Shown here piece by piece: positions 23,950-34,930 of a stretch of 35,000 nt of DNA (the first letter of the stretch is position 1; each line of letters begins with the position of its first letter). This stretch comes from Chrysomallon squamiferum (lineage: Eukaryota; Mollusca; Gastropoda; Neomphalida; Peltospiridae). The DNA lies in contig CM022679.1 of assembly GCA_012295275.1 (NCBI GenBank), forward strand, positions 12,871,915 through 12,906,914, given 5' to 3'. The translations under genes were made by a program, and so were the position numbers. The notes beneath the pieces were generated by a model, which worked only from the letters and a program-made list of their open reading frames with translations, was not told the origin of the DNA and searched no databases.

Positions 23950-25440
23950 TCTTACCTTTGTTCATTAAGATGAACTAAATCGTACATTTTATTATCTTAT
24001 TTCTGAAAGAAATAGAGATTAGACCCTGATTAACGACATATTTAATATTTATTTGAAGTACTATTTTCAAAAACGTATATAGTATCTTGCCTTATGGCTG
24101 TACTACTATTAGCATTCTGAGGCAAATCGGTGCATTTGTTTTTAACAGTCTAATGCCCTTCCCTATTAATTCCAAACGGTTTTAATAATAATTTACCTGT
24201 GGAATTCATAACATCAGATCTGCAGAACACACCAAGATTAATTCGTTTTTCATCACAGCTAAAAATTTTCAAATGCTATGTAAAATTCTATTCTCTGTCA
24301 GATGCGGTTATTATGGACTATAATTAAATATTTCAGGATTATCAGGATCCAGTATAACATGGACATCATTTATGTTAATATGGCTTTGCGGACATAATGC
24401 ATACACATTCGGTGATCCTTCTCAGTACTAATTATTTTTGACATATCAAAATTATACACCTACCACTTAAATAATCTGCTGCAGAAAGTAAATACCATAT
24501 AAGACTATATTTATATTTGTTATGTTTGTTTAAATCTTGGCGTGGAGTACAGGATTGCATCTCACCATTTGACTGTGAATTATGAATGGCAGCTTTCTAC
24601 TGAAACTAATTTGCTAACTCGTTAACCTAGATTATGAGTCGAGTTTGTCTAAATATGTCCGATTTACTTATGGTCTGATTAACTATTCCTTTACAGAGTG
24701 TTTAATTAATTGCTTAATTAACGTAAAAAGTAGATTTTGTGTGTTATCTAATTAAACTCTCTTATCAGAATCAAAACCATGTATTTTTGTTTTCTAAGTT
24801 GAGTTTGCACCTTTAAGACACATACATATATATACATACACACATACATACATAAAAGCGTACGTACATATATACATATATATTATGTTATAGAAAGAAC
24901 TTAGTATGTGTAAAACTTTAAAATATTTTTGCTGCTAAACACCACCTTACATATAACCACAAAATACATGGCGGTAAACATTATTACAATTGTTAATTTT
25001 ATATATTTCCTACTACAGTTAACAAAGCCAGCTGATATGAATATAAAGCAGCTAAAATGCAGTAAAAGTATGTTTTCAAATATAACTAATTTGAATTAAC
25101 AGTTATCCTGAGTCACATCCAGAAACTGTAAAAACATCAACTATTGGAAAGGTCTTTTAACGACTATTAAACGTATTTTTTAAAGCAATTACTGACAGTA
25201 CTGCTCTTTTTTATCTGCTAAAACTGGAAACAAATGTCTGACTCCATGAAAGAAAACTTTAAAAAAAACATTTATTGGTAACATGTTCTATAGTTATTGG
25301 TGTGTAGTATATACTTTTTACTAACATGTAAAGTGTTAGACATTAACCAATATACAAATAAAACAGCTACAACAACAAAATTAAAACAAAAAGAAATCAA
25401 GTTAAACGAATATATAACTGATTCTTTTATTTTAAGAGCG
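23950..25440. other. Intergenic DNA with no recognised gene
   Basis: AT-rich but mostly unique; short ATAC runs at 24825-24885. Reading frames are short on both strands. Confidence 0.7.
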
Positions 25441-25464
25441 AAATAATATAATAATTATTGCTTA

Positions 25465-25545
25465 ATATTATTTATTTATTTTATTTTATTTTATTTTATT
25501 TTATTTTATTTTATTATTTTTTTTTATCTTATTTTATTTACTTTT
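25465..25545. repeat. (TTTTA)n
   Basis: About 10 units with flanking T-rich DNA. Confidence 0.92.
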
Positions 25546-27094
25546 TTGTCAATACACATTTATCTGTAAAGACAAAAACATGTTAATTTGGTTTTAACAT
25601 AATTGGCCTGGGGTGAAGAAGTCTTAGTCGTTTTAGTATTTTCATTTTTTTTATTCTGAGGTCCACTTATCTGATTAACCCATAAAACTTAGAGTCATGA
25701 TTTCCCTAGAGTATCTGATAAACAGCTTTTAAATATGTAATAAAATCATGCAGAAAATATGAAAATAATGCATTTTGTAAGTGTATAGATAGATGTATGT
25801 ACGTACGTATGTATATGTTTATGTATATATGTTTGGGTGTCTGTATGTGTGTTGTGTGTGAGTGTGTGTGTGTATTTTTTGTATGCACGTACATATAAAC
25901 CGATATAAGAATTTATGAATGTATAGTGGTATATTTATGGTGTAATTACATATAGACATTAAAGTATTTTTCACCTTTCTCTATCTGAATTCCAAGCTCT
26001 CTTTCTCTTTTTGCTTCACATTTATATACATACAGACATACGCACACAAAGGCATTCAGACAAACATACATAAATTCAGAATTAATGTTTCATAAAAGGA
26101 AATAAAGACATGAAACATGATAACATCAAAAACGTATTTGTTAGCATTTCAGTAGGTATGCAGAATACATATAGTCATAGTAAATGCATTAACTACAGTT
26201 TGCATTTTACGTGTTCAGAAAGTTGGTCCAAGTTATTTTCTTATCGAAGAGGAAAATTCCTAAAATATCTCGGAGCTTCCAGGATTATAAACACAGATTC
26301 AAAGTTTATGGTTCACAGGGCAATATTTTTTTTATATCTTCCGATAGGCAAAATTTGAAAAAAATAACTATTTTTATCACTAAGCTATATCCATTGTAAC
26401 GTGACTGTACTTTTGTTCCTAGTTTACTTTAAAACAATTTCATTATAATATAATTTTATTAATAAATGAATGAATGAAAGAATGAGTAAATAAACTAAAT
26501 ATAGATAACTAGAGAGAGAGAAACATAGACAGATAAATGAACAGACAGACGGATATAGTCAGAGAGATAAATAAATTAACAGAAAACCGACGTCGATATA
26601 TATACTGAAATATTTGGTTAAAATCATTTAGTCAAATTATTTAAGTGTTTCGTATTAAGAATCTAACAATACTAAGAAATATGACATCTAACTGAAAATT
26701 AAATAAAAACAAACAAACAAAAAGCAAACATTATAGATTTGCCATAGGCGACTGAAATACATACATAAATATCTTCTAAAAGATACTAAAAAATAATAAA
26801 TAAATAAAATAAAATAAAATTAAGTTAATTTTTTTTTCAAATGTTAATGATTCAATGACTAAAATATCTTGACTTGTAATAATAATAACTAAAAATTAAA
26901 AGTTAAAAGTCATGTTTTAAAAATTAAAAATTAAAAATTATGTTTTCAAAATTATTTCCCTTTAGTTTTATTTCAACAATAATTCCATAGTGTTTAAATT
27001 AAATGGTAACAGAAAAGTGAGCAATTTTGCCTTAAAATACATTAATATTTGTGTTTTTGATAATCGTGAGTTTATACGGTGTTTGATTTTTAAA

Positions 27095-27095
<1 letters not shown>
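25546..27095. other. Intergenic DNA, short repeats only
   Basis: TGTA/TGTG patch at 25790-25880, AATG and GACA patches at 26458-26570, AAAT near 26790. An open frame at 26110-26358 has no recognisable domain and is not called. Confidence 0.65.
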
Positions 27096-27149
<54 letters not shown>

Positions 27150-27320
27150 CATCATCATCATTTTGTTATTGGTTTTCTTGTTTTTTTGTCAATGAGTTTA
27201 GAAAATTAATGATACGAAAGGTCTAGTGCATATGTCGTCAAATTCTTTAATATATATTCATAATAATAATAATAAAATAATAATGATAATAATAACAATA
27301 ATAATAATAATAAATATAAT
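27096..27320. repeat. (ATT)n and (AAT)n
   Basis: About 18 ATT units with an ATC end (27096-27160), then an AAT-rich patch at 27260-27315. Confidence 0.92.
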
Positions 27321-27544
27321 TTTTAATATTATTATATATTATAGACTCTTAATTATAGTAACAATTTTTTAAATAAACTGCAACTGAAATTTATATACCT
27401 ATAATTTATAACAATAAAAATAATCATAACATTTAATCATGTTTCAGTGAGTCACAATGTTTGGCGTAAATCTACAACGACACGTGTGTTTTACGTAATG
27501 CATATCAATTTAATTACTGCTTGGTATTTATTATGACGATGTGA

Positions 27545-27682
27545 TATATATCGTATAATAAAACATGTCACAAAACATATGACATAATACAACATGATAC
27601 GAAATGACACGATATAATCCGATCTGGTATCATATAATATGATAAGATATGATATGACATGATATGATATGATATGATAGTT
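27545..27682. repeat. GATAT pentanucleotide element with AATCCGATCTG core
   Basis: Degenerate then perfect GATAT units, with AATCCGATCTG at 27616-27626. The same core and flanks occur at 32010-32120. Confidence 0.8.
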
Positions 27683-28060
27683 GTTACAACGATGTTACTT
27701 TGATCCGTTTTAAGATTTTCCAGATAAAACAAAGTTATTACTATACTTTAAAAAGCAGACGACAGAGGACCATTTACCAGTCTACGTAAACTACACAAAA
27801 ACAGAAGCGTATCATCTGTCTTTGACTGTTTGACTGGACGAGCTATTAAATCGTCCCAGAAATGTTTACTTTTCATGGACCCTGTACGTCAGCACTTAGA
27901 AAAACAGAGAGATTCGCTTCTGGTCATAACTGAAAGGCAGAAACCAAGGAGAAAAATGTGTTAAATGTTTTCTGTTAAATTAGCTGTGGATATAACAAAT
28001 TGTTCTAAATTATTAAAGATAATCTTTTACGGAGAAATACTTTAATTCTTGATGATTTTA
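27683..28060. other. Higher-complexity island, function unknown
   Basis: Less AT-rich than its surroundings and without repeats. No open frame over about 40 codons and no recognised motif. It could hold regulatory DNA or a non-coding exon. Confidence 0.4.
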
Positions 28061-28065
28061 TTTAT

Positions 28066-28078
28066 TTATTTATTTTAG

Positions 28079-28110
<32 letters not shown>

Positions 28111-28420
28111 TTTTAATTTTGGTAGATTTTTTAATAAAAGACATGTTATCTGTTATGAGCTGTTGAATCATGTTATCTTACACTTGACCTGAAATGTCTA
28201 TAAATATTTATGAGACAATATCATAACGACAACAACAACAGCAACAATGATACAAAAAAAATACTACTGCTGCTGCTGCTACTACTACTACTGCTACTAC
28301 TACAACTACTACTACTACAACTACTACTACTATTACTACTACTACTAATAATAATAATAATGATGATGATGATGATAATGATAATTACAGTAAATAAATA
28401 AATAAATAAATAAAATTATT
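28066..28420. repeat. (TTTA)n, CTG/CTA/AAT/GAT and (AAAT)n cluster
   Basis: TTTA at 28083-28112, then CTG/ACT triplets, AAT, GAT and AAAT at 28258-28413. Confidence 0.92.
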
Positions 28421-28499
28421 TCGACAAATCTTCGCAGGTGGTATAATAAAGTTATATTAATAAAGATATATTAAAATATTATCCGATAAACAATGAGTT

Positions 28500-28860
28500 C
28501 ACAAGTTTAACCATACTTTACACACTTGGCGAGCAAACGTCATTTTAGTTTACAACACATGTCGAAACGCTTTCTGAACGAGGTGGCTTGCCGTTGTATG
28601 TTTACATCTAATCAGGGACAGCGCCTTATAGCCTGGTAAAACGCTTTCGTTACCAAGGCTTTGTAACACAAAATACTGACAACCGTAAACGACAGATGAA
28701 TTTATATGACGGTTACCTAGCAACAGCATGGTCATTAATAAATATGGATACGTAACTAGGATAGCAGATTTGTCATTCAAGACTCGAACAGATAAAAATG
28801 TTGAGGTTACTGTGATGTGAAACATCTTGAGTATGCATTTTTGTGCGTGAGCATGTGCCA
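28500..28860. other. Higher-complexity island with a 91-codon minus-strand frame
   Basis: The frame 28825-28550 on the minus strand has no domain I recognise, no signal peptide and no clear splice partners. It is described here rather than called a gene. Confidence 0.3.
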
Positions 28861-28914
28861 GTGTATGTGTATGGTTATCTTTTTGCGATTGCTTCTATAA
28901 AACGGTAATAATAC

Positions 28915-29060
28915 GAATAAATAAATTAAAAAAATTAAAAAATTTTAAAAAAAAAAAAAAAAACCCAACAAAAAAACGTTAAACATATCTCAACACAATT
29001 AAATATTAACTGATATTAAACTGTAAAATAAATAATCACCATAAACCTTTTTAATTATCT
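28915..29060. other. A-rich intergenic DNA
   Basis: Poly(A)-like run at 28948-28963 and A-rich flanks. Confidence 0.7.
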
Positions 29061-29640
29061 TCTTCGCATGATTAGATCTTTGATAAACCAGATACAATGA
29101 ACAGGCTGGAGAATAACTTGAAAAGAATTTGACCGCGGTCCGCCATTATTCAGGAATACGTATTAACCATTAAACTACTGAATAACTGAAATTGTACATG
29201 TTCCAGCCTATCAGCCATTTGAAACAGGATGCATGGACTGTTTGTCAAAAACACTTTTAATACTAAATTCGAAATGTAGTTTGCTTTAACTTATAATATC
29301 ACTTCTTGTGAGGACCAATAAGGAGAAGCGATCCCAGAATCTGTCCATCGTTAAGCTTATAGCTTAACCTCTGTTCTCCTGGTGTATGTATACCGTACCT
29401 GGCGCCTCCAATATAAAGAATGATAAATTACTTATATGATATGGTAGAAACAATAGATTGTAAGCTGTTATATAAAATGACATGCGTTATAATAAATTAT
29501 TTGTCAAGAGATAATGAAATACATACAGATGATTACGTAAGAGTGTGTCAGTAATTGTTATTTATAGTTCCATAAACCACAAGAGTAGTAAGAGATAATA
29601 TAAATTAGAGGGAATTTGTTTTGATAAATAAGTAATTTTG
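29061..29640. other. Intergenic DNA with no recognised feature
   Basis: Unique sequence, slightly less AT-rich at 29130-29410; no gene seen. Confidence 0.6.
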
Positions 29641-29679
29641 TTAATTATAATTGATTTATTTATGTATTTTCTTTTTCTT

Positions 29680-29910
29680 TATTATTATTATTATTATTAT
29701 TGATTTACTATTTGTACATTTTACTTTTACTTTACTACTTTTATTATTATTATTATTATCATTATTATTATTATTTCTCTTTTAAAAGAAATATATTTTT
29801 GTATACCTATTTTTATAACAGCACCATCGTTTATATGCGTATGTTTGTGCGTGTATATTTGGATGTGTGCTTGTATGTGAGTATGTGTATGTGTGTTGTA
29901 TTTACACGAC
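29680..29910. repeat. (ATT)n and TGTG patches
   Basis: ATT units at 29680-29700 and 29740-29775, then a TGTA/TGTG patch. Confidence 0.88.
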
Positions 29911-29959
29911 TGGACTGGTTATATCTGTATTTGTTTCAGTTTTAGATTAATGATTAGAG

Positions 29960-30746
29960 TACTGTTTTAACACAGATTCCTCTGCCTTTGTGTATAAAAA
30001 AAATATTGTTTTGTACGTCGAATGGTACTGTATAATAAGTCGTAGTATAGTGGAATCTATTATATTAAGACTTGGTATGGCACTGCGAGATTATAATGTA
30101 TTAAAGCATATGGTGTCGCGTAGTTTTATCAGGTGTGTTGCGTTATCATTTCTGACAGATAAAATATATGTAATCTTTCACTGAACACGTCCTTCCAGGT
30201 AACATTTTAATTTAAGGTATAAATTAGTAGAACAACAGTAGTTGTGTCAACACTGTTAACAAACGAGGACGAATGTAAAATACTGGTTTCGACTGCAGAC
30301 ACGCGTGCCTGAAACTGATGGTGGAAATTACAACACAGAGCAGGCTACAAGTCGCTGTCAAACTGCAACACTTGAAGCTGCATAAACCAGAAGAGTTTAA
30401 CAAATAAGACAAGTGTACGAGTCTGATAAACTTACACTGCTGACTGTCGCAGACCCGAGGCACGAGAAAGGATTAGATGAACGAATGCTGTTAGTGTGGA
30501 TCGTTGAACTTGAAAACTTGAACTGAATCGTTTTGGGAGAAAAGATTAGATGGACAAAACAAATGATGTGGATTGTTGATTTTTAACATTCTGCTGAATG
30601 ATATCTTGTGTTACCATACACAAATTATCAGAAAGATAGTTGGTGGTTAGATAAAAACGATCCAAGTTTATTAGAGATTAGGGCAGAATTTGAAGTCGGA
30701 TCTTATTTTGATTAAAAAGAGAAGAAGAAGAAAAGAGGAAGAAAAA
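29960..30746. other. Upstream region of the aminopeptidase gene
   Basis: No repeat arrays. A 74-bp imperfect direct repeat (GAGAAAGGATTAGATGAAC at 30463 and GAGAAAAGATTAGATGGAC at 30537) lies about 200 bp before the ATG. A purine-rich stretch (30717-30746) precedes the start codon. No TATA box was identified with confidence. Confidence 0.5.
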
Positions 30747-31321
30747 ATGGACTACAGAGATTCATCTAAATTTAATGTGAACAAGAGATGGATTTATTTC
30801 ATGGTGTTTCTGATTGTGGCACTCCCTGTTATTGTTGGGATCATTGTATGGCAGGCCATGCCAAAGTGCGACACTTCTCCAAGAAAAGACGAAACAACGG
30901 GAAACGACTCCTCAACCATTCCTAAACAAGAACCATGGAAAAATCTTCGACTTCCGCGCTACATTGTACCTCTACACTACGACTTGACTTTGTACCCTGA
31001 TTTCTATGGCAACCACGGTTGGTTCTATGGCAACGAGACGATAGAAATCGAAATTAAGAAAGATACTAATGTCCTGCTGATACATTACAAATACATGAAC
31101 ATCACCAGAACCGCTCTGAGAGTAAATTCCACCAATGCGGAGCTCGCCATAAAGAGAACCTTTGGTTACGATCCCAATGAGTTTTGGGTAATCGAGACGA
31201 AGGATGTGATAAATGCTGGAACTGTGGTAAAATTAGATTTACAATTCGACGCATCGCTGACAAAGGCTATTGTTGGGTTTTATAAGAGTACCTACACAAA
31301 TTCTATCACAGGTGAAAAAAG
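30747..31321 (+). CDS. Aminopeptidase exon 1: cytosolic tail, membrane anchor, N-terminal domain
   Basis: 575 nt ending in phase 2 at a gtaaga donor. After the anchor comes a Ser/Thr/Lys-rich stalk, then [19 protein letters not shown], the typical start of the M1 N-terminal domain. The exon closes with [17 protein letters not shown], matching the GFYRSSY region of the family. Confidence 0.93.
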
Positions 31322-31790
31322 GTAAGAAATGTAACAAGCGAACCAAATAATGGAAACATTATTATATAATTATTTGAAATGATGCAGTTTAGAAAGTATT
31401 TATATTTATATAAGTGGTTAATTTAGAGAAATGTTCCGATTATATATTGTTTATCGTATATTTTATATTCGTATATGATTTTCATAATTATTTTAGAAAT
31501 TTGGTTTCATCAAAGTTTGAACCAGTGAACGCAAGGAAAGCTTTTCCTTGTTTTGACGAGCCCAACATCAAAGCCGAATACACCATAACCCTAATCCATG
31601 CTGCGTCTTATACACCACTGTCCAATATGCCCCAGCACAGAACCAGGTACCAGTGTTTTTCAGTATTCTTCTGTAACGTATTCGGAACGTTTCGTACCTT
31701 TTCGTAAATTCGACAAAATGCTGTAACGGAATTATTACTGATTTCAATATTACATATTAACGTTTTAAAATTATTTTACTTTTTAGTTTT

Positions 31791-31834
<44 letters not shown>

Positions 31835-34103
31835 GTTGTTGTTTTTATTGTTGTTGTTGTTGTTGTTTTTATTATTATTAAATTCTTTTTGCAGTTTTAA
31901 TGCTGTTATTGTGATAACTGTTTTCCTCTTTGTGTTTTTTTATTAACAAATTTTAAGAGATGAAAATATTTCAACTAACCTTATTTAATTACAGCTTCAT
32001 GCAAAAAATAATATGATATGATGTGATAGAACAATATGATATGACATGAAATGATATTATATGAAACAACACCATACAATCCGATCTGATATATGATATG
32101 ATATGAAGTGATATTATATGATATTTTACAGCTAAAAATAACATTAACATTAAATAACTTTAAATCAATGAGGTTTCAGAGATTAGAACACGCCCGCAAT
32201 GACAGATATGATAATACAGTGCAGTATCATACAGTTCAGAATCAAATAATTCAATACAATACAATACAGAGCAACACAATCAGCACTGTGTAATACAATT
32301 CAACAGAGTGCAGAGTAATATCATACATTACATAATAATAGTAAATCAGTGCAACACTCAATACTACATTGCAATACAATGCAATACAATGCACTGGATA
32401 CAGTGCAATACAATACCATACCATACAGTACAATGTAATGCAATATATTGTAATGTAATCTAAAGCGGTACAATACAATACAATGTAATATCATATATTG
32501 TATTAATATACTGTTTTACAGCCAAAAGACTGGTTGAATAACTTGAAGTCAACGACGTTCCAGAGATCAGTGAAGATGAGCACGTATCTCGTCTGTTTCA
32601 TTGTCTGTGACTTTGATTACAAACAGGCAGTTACCTCGACAGGAAAACAGGTGACGTAATACTGATTTCTTTTGTGATATTTTAAATTTTAATTAAAAAT
32701 GTTTACCCCCGACAGGATATAATAGTGGCGTAAATTTGTATGTTCAAGGCCAGCACTATATAAGATAATGATACAAAATGCTCTTGAGAATTCGTTTATT
32801 GAAGCTGACATTCTCCTTTTTTTATCATGACGTCATGTCGTATATAAAATTATCAAACAAATATATATTTATGTATGTAATTTAATAAATAAATATAAAT
32901 GTAAATATAAAGAAAGTAAGAAAATAATATAATCCTAATAAATTAAAATACTGCTGAATTATATTCTTTCTTTCATTTATTTCTTCATTCTTTAATTAAT
33001 TAATTCCTTCTTTCATTCTGTTTCTCTATCTTACTTTCATTTTGATTAAATATTTTATAGGCAAAAGGTAATTGTCGTAAAAATACACTTGAAAAAACTG
33101 TATTTACTGTTTATCAACTTAATCAAGTATTTCAGTGCTTTTCAAGAGAGCCTGGGTCATGCACACACTTTGTTTATCTCCATAACCTTTTTCTTATTTA
33201 CTACCCAATTTACGTTTATGAAAGTCCTTCAGGCTTAAGCACATCCGCCAAACACTTATATTTTTCATTGTTGTATTTTCTTGTTCAAAGATTCGGGTCT
33301 ATGCCACTCCAGATAAGGTTAACCAAACAATGTACGCTTTGAACATGCTGAAACACACAATGGAAGAGTACGAGAAACTGTTTCAGTTGCCGTATCCTCT
33401 ACCAAAACAAGGTGATAACAACCGAAGACGTTATTTTTGTTTTTTATCTTCATCTCCGTAGTCTGTATCTCAGTTGCTGCTTTTTTCTCTCCCCTTTTTT
33501 TTTATCTACCTAATGTCCAAATTATAAACAGACAAACAAATGAACGAATAAAAATTAGTTTTGTATACATGTATAATAAGACACACGTTTAGATGAAAAT
33601 GTCAAATGAAGATGTCGAGCATAACAGTAATAACCACAGTACAATCAGAAACAACGGCTACGACAACAAAAATAATGACAGTAATAACAAAAAACAACGA
33701 CAATAACAAAAACAGCATAACAGCAGCAACAACAACAACAACAATACGAATTCTTTGCTTTTTTTTACAGCATCTGTTTACTTTCAAGAAAAATCAAACA
33801 AAACAAAACGGTTTTTATTTAATCTTGTTTTAATCTCTCTCTAGACATGATAGCCATCCCAGACTTTGTGTCTGGAGCCATGGAGCACTGGGGGCTAATC
33901 ACGTACAGGGAAACCAACATCTTGTACGACCCCCGGGAGGCGTCCTCTGTAAACAAACAGAGGGTGGCGTCTGTGATCGCTCACGAGGTCGCTCACCAGG
34001 TTTGGAATTGAAAATTTCGTTTTATTTGTTTAGATTTACTTTACATATCAGTTACATATATACCCTTGAACTTAGTATGGAAAAGGCGCTTTATAAATAT
34101 GAT

Positions 34104-34136
<33 letters not shown>

Positions 34137-34635
34137 TATCGTTATTGAAGATTGAGGCTTGATAGGTTGCAGGATCAACTCTCTTCAGTGGTCATAGTTG
34201 TTTGGTTTTAATTATAGCTAGTTCAAAAAATATATAGAAAGATCACTTTTAGCTAATTGATAAAATTAACATGCAGAAAAATGGTGGTCCATAAATTTAT
34301 ATAAAAACACCTACGTGAAAAATCCCAAAATATTTCGATTTTTTTTATTATACACATACACATATAGAGTTCGCTGTTCATTCCTTGGATGAAAGATATA
34401 TATACAGTTTTGTATTATTCTGTTATATATAACCCTGTGGTTATCAAGAACATGTAAGCCATATTCTACTATTTAAAAGTAGTAATTCATTAGGTACAAA
34501 AATGTTGTAAATTATTTGCAGTGGTTTGGTAACATTGTCACAATGGACTGGTGGGATGATCTGTGGTTAAATGAAGGGTTCGCTTCGTTCATGGAGTACA
34601 TCGGTGTCAACAGCTATGAAACTCAGTGGGAAATG
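30747..34635 (+). CDS. M1-family membrane aminopeptidase (aminopeptidase N-like), 3' part outside window
   Basis: Gene-level entry; six exons are listed separately. The product is a type II membrane protein: a short Lys/Arg-containing cytosolic N-terminus, one hydrophobic segment ([20 protein letters not shown], residues about 15-34), then the M1 N-terminal beta domain and the start of the thermolysin-like domain. Zinc-site residues are all seen: HEVAHQ at the end of exon 5 and the second zinc-binding Glu in LWLNEGF of exon 6, 18 residues after the second His. The exopeptidase motif reads GAMEH instead of the usual GAMEN. Such enzymes remove N-terminal amino acids from peptides at the cell surface. 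ATG at 30747 was chosen because the frame upstream has no ATG; context GAAAAAATGG is fair. Sites such as NET, NIT and NST suggest glycosylation. The proton-donor Tyr and the ERAP-like C-terminal domain would lie beyond the window. Confidence 0.93.
31497..31646 (+). CDS. Aminopeptidase exon 2: [16 protein letters not shown] segment
   Basis: 150 nt after an ATTATTTTAG acceptor, in phase 2, reading [18 protein letters not shown] and [10 protein letters not shown], both M1 signatures. The best donor is CCAG|gtacca at 31646, ending in phase 2. This does not match exon 3; see findings. Confidence 0.9.
31790..31885. repeat. (ATT)n(GTT)n
   Basis: Compound triplet array in aminopeptidase intron 2. 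Confidence 0.94.
32010..32120. repeat. GATAT pentanucleotide element, second copy
   Basis: GATAT/GATGT units with AATCCGATCTG at 32078-32088, just left of the decayed exon copy. Confidence 0.8.
32122..32195 (+). pseudogene. Decayed copy of aminopeptidase exon 3
   Basis: TTTTACAG followed by a stretch that matches the start of exon 3: AATAACTTTAAATCAATGAG here against AATAACTTGAAGTCAACGAC in exon 3, then TTTCAGAGAT against TTCCAGAGAT. It translates as [10 protein letters not shown] against [10 protein letters not shown]. The similarity is lost after about 60 bp, with no KMSTYL region and no matching donor, so it looks like a dead partial duplicate about 390 bp upstream of the real exon. Confidence 0.6.
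32215..32500. repeat. ATACA/ATGCA pentanucleotide array
   Basis: Degenerate CAATA/CAGTA/CATAC units filling the space between the decayed exon copy and real exon 3. Confidence 0.9.
32522..32650 (+). CDS. Aminopeptidase exon 3: [15 protein letters not shown] segment
   Basis: 129 nt after CTGTTTTACAG, donor CAG|gtgacg, read in phase 0: [19 protein letters not shown] then [16 protein letters not shown]. This is the conserved M1 KMSTYLxxFxVxDF region. Confidence 0.88.
32651..33290. other. Aminopeptidase intron 3
   Basis: AT-rich, with TTCTT/TTAAT patches at 32960-33030; no exon seen. Confidence 0.75.
33291..33411 (+). CDS. Aminopeptidase exon 4
   Basis: 121 nt after TTGTTCAAAG, phase 0 in and phase 1 out, donor gtgata. 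Reads [20 protein letters not shown] and [16 protein letters not shown], the conserved M1 helix leading to the [10 protein letters not shown] motif of the next exon. Confidence 0.92.
33412..33844. other. Aminopeptidase intron 4 with AAC/AAT triplets
   Basis: Triplet-rich stretch at about 33620-33750; pyrimidine-rich end before exon 5. Confidence 0.8.
33845..33999 (+). CDS. Aminopeptidase exon 5: GAMEH and HEVAHQ
   Basis: 155 nt after AATCTCTCTCTAG, phase 1 in and phase 0 out, donor CAG|gtttgg. Reads [20 protein letters not shown] and [15 protein letters not shown], ending VIAHEVAHQ. It holds the exopeptidase motif, two zinc-binding histidines and the catalytic Glu. Confidence 0.95.
34104..34136. 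repeat. (AAT)n microsatellite
   Basis: About 10 units in aminopeptidase intron 5; the rest of the intron is unique AT-rich DNA. Confidence 0.94.
34522..34635 (+). CDS. Aminopeptidase exon 6: WFGN and second zinc-site Glu
   Basis: 114 nt after TTATTTGCAG, phase 0 to 0, donor gtttgt. Reads [20 protein letters not shown] and [18 protein letters not shown]. The Glu of LWLNE is the third zinc ligand. Nothing coding is seen from 34636 to the window end. Confidence 0.94.
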
Positions 34636-34689
34636 GTTTGTTATACAGCTATACATAATAAATAATTACAAATAACAGATAAAATAAAT

Positions 34690-34930
34690 GTTGCTCTGTA
34701 TGTGTGTGTATGTATATTATTATGTATATGTAATTATCTTCTATCTGTCTGATCGTCTATATATATATAGTCTTATCTATCCGTCGATATATGTGTCTGT
34801 GTGTATGTTTGTATATGTATATTTGAATTTATAAATATTTGTTTATGTGTTTATGTATGTATGTATCTGTATGTATGTATCTGTGTATATGTATATATAT
34901 GTCCCTGTGTGCATATATGTTTGTATTTTC
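34690..34930. repeat. Degenerate TATG/TGTG DNA
   Basis: Irregular GTAT/TGTG units in the intron after exon 6, to near the window end. Confidence 0.88.

Noticed and set aside
26110-26399. Two overlapping plus-strand frames of 62-82 codons
   Set aside because: No recognisable domain, AT-rich composition and no splice partners; likely chance.
28550-28825. 91-codon minus-strand frame
   Set aside because: No domain, signal peptide or homologue I recognise; kept only as an unexplained island.
30690-30746. Upstream extension of the aminopeptidase frame
   Set aside because: It starts at TTG, not ATG; the first ATG in frame is 30747.
31890-31945. Possible 37-nt exon bridging aminopeptidase exons 2 and 3
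   Set aside because: It would repair the phase but encodes a very hydrophobic run unlike this part of M1 enzymes, and the donor is weak.
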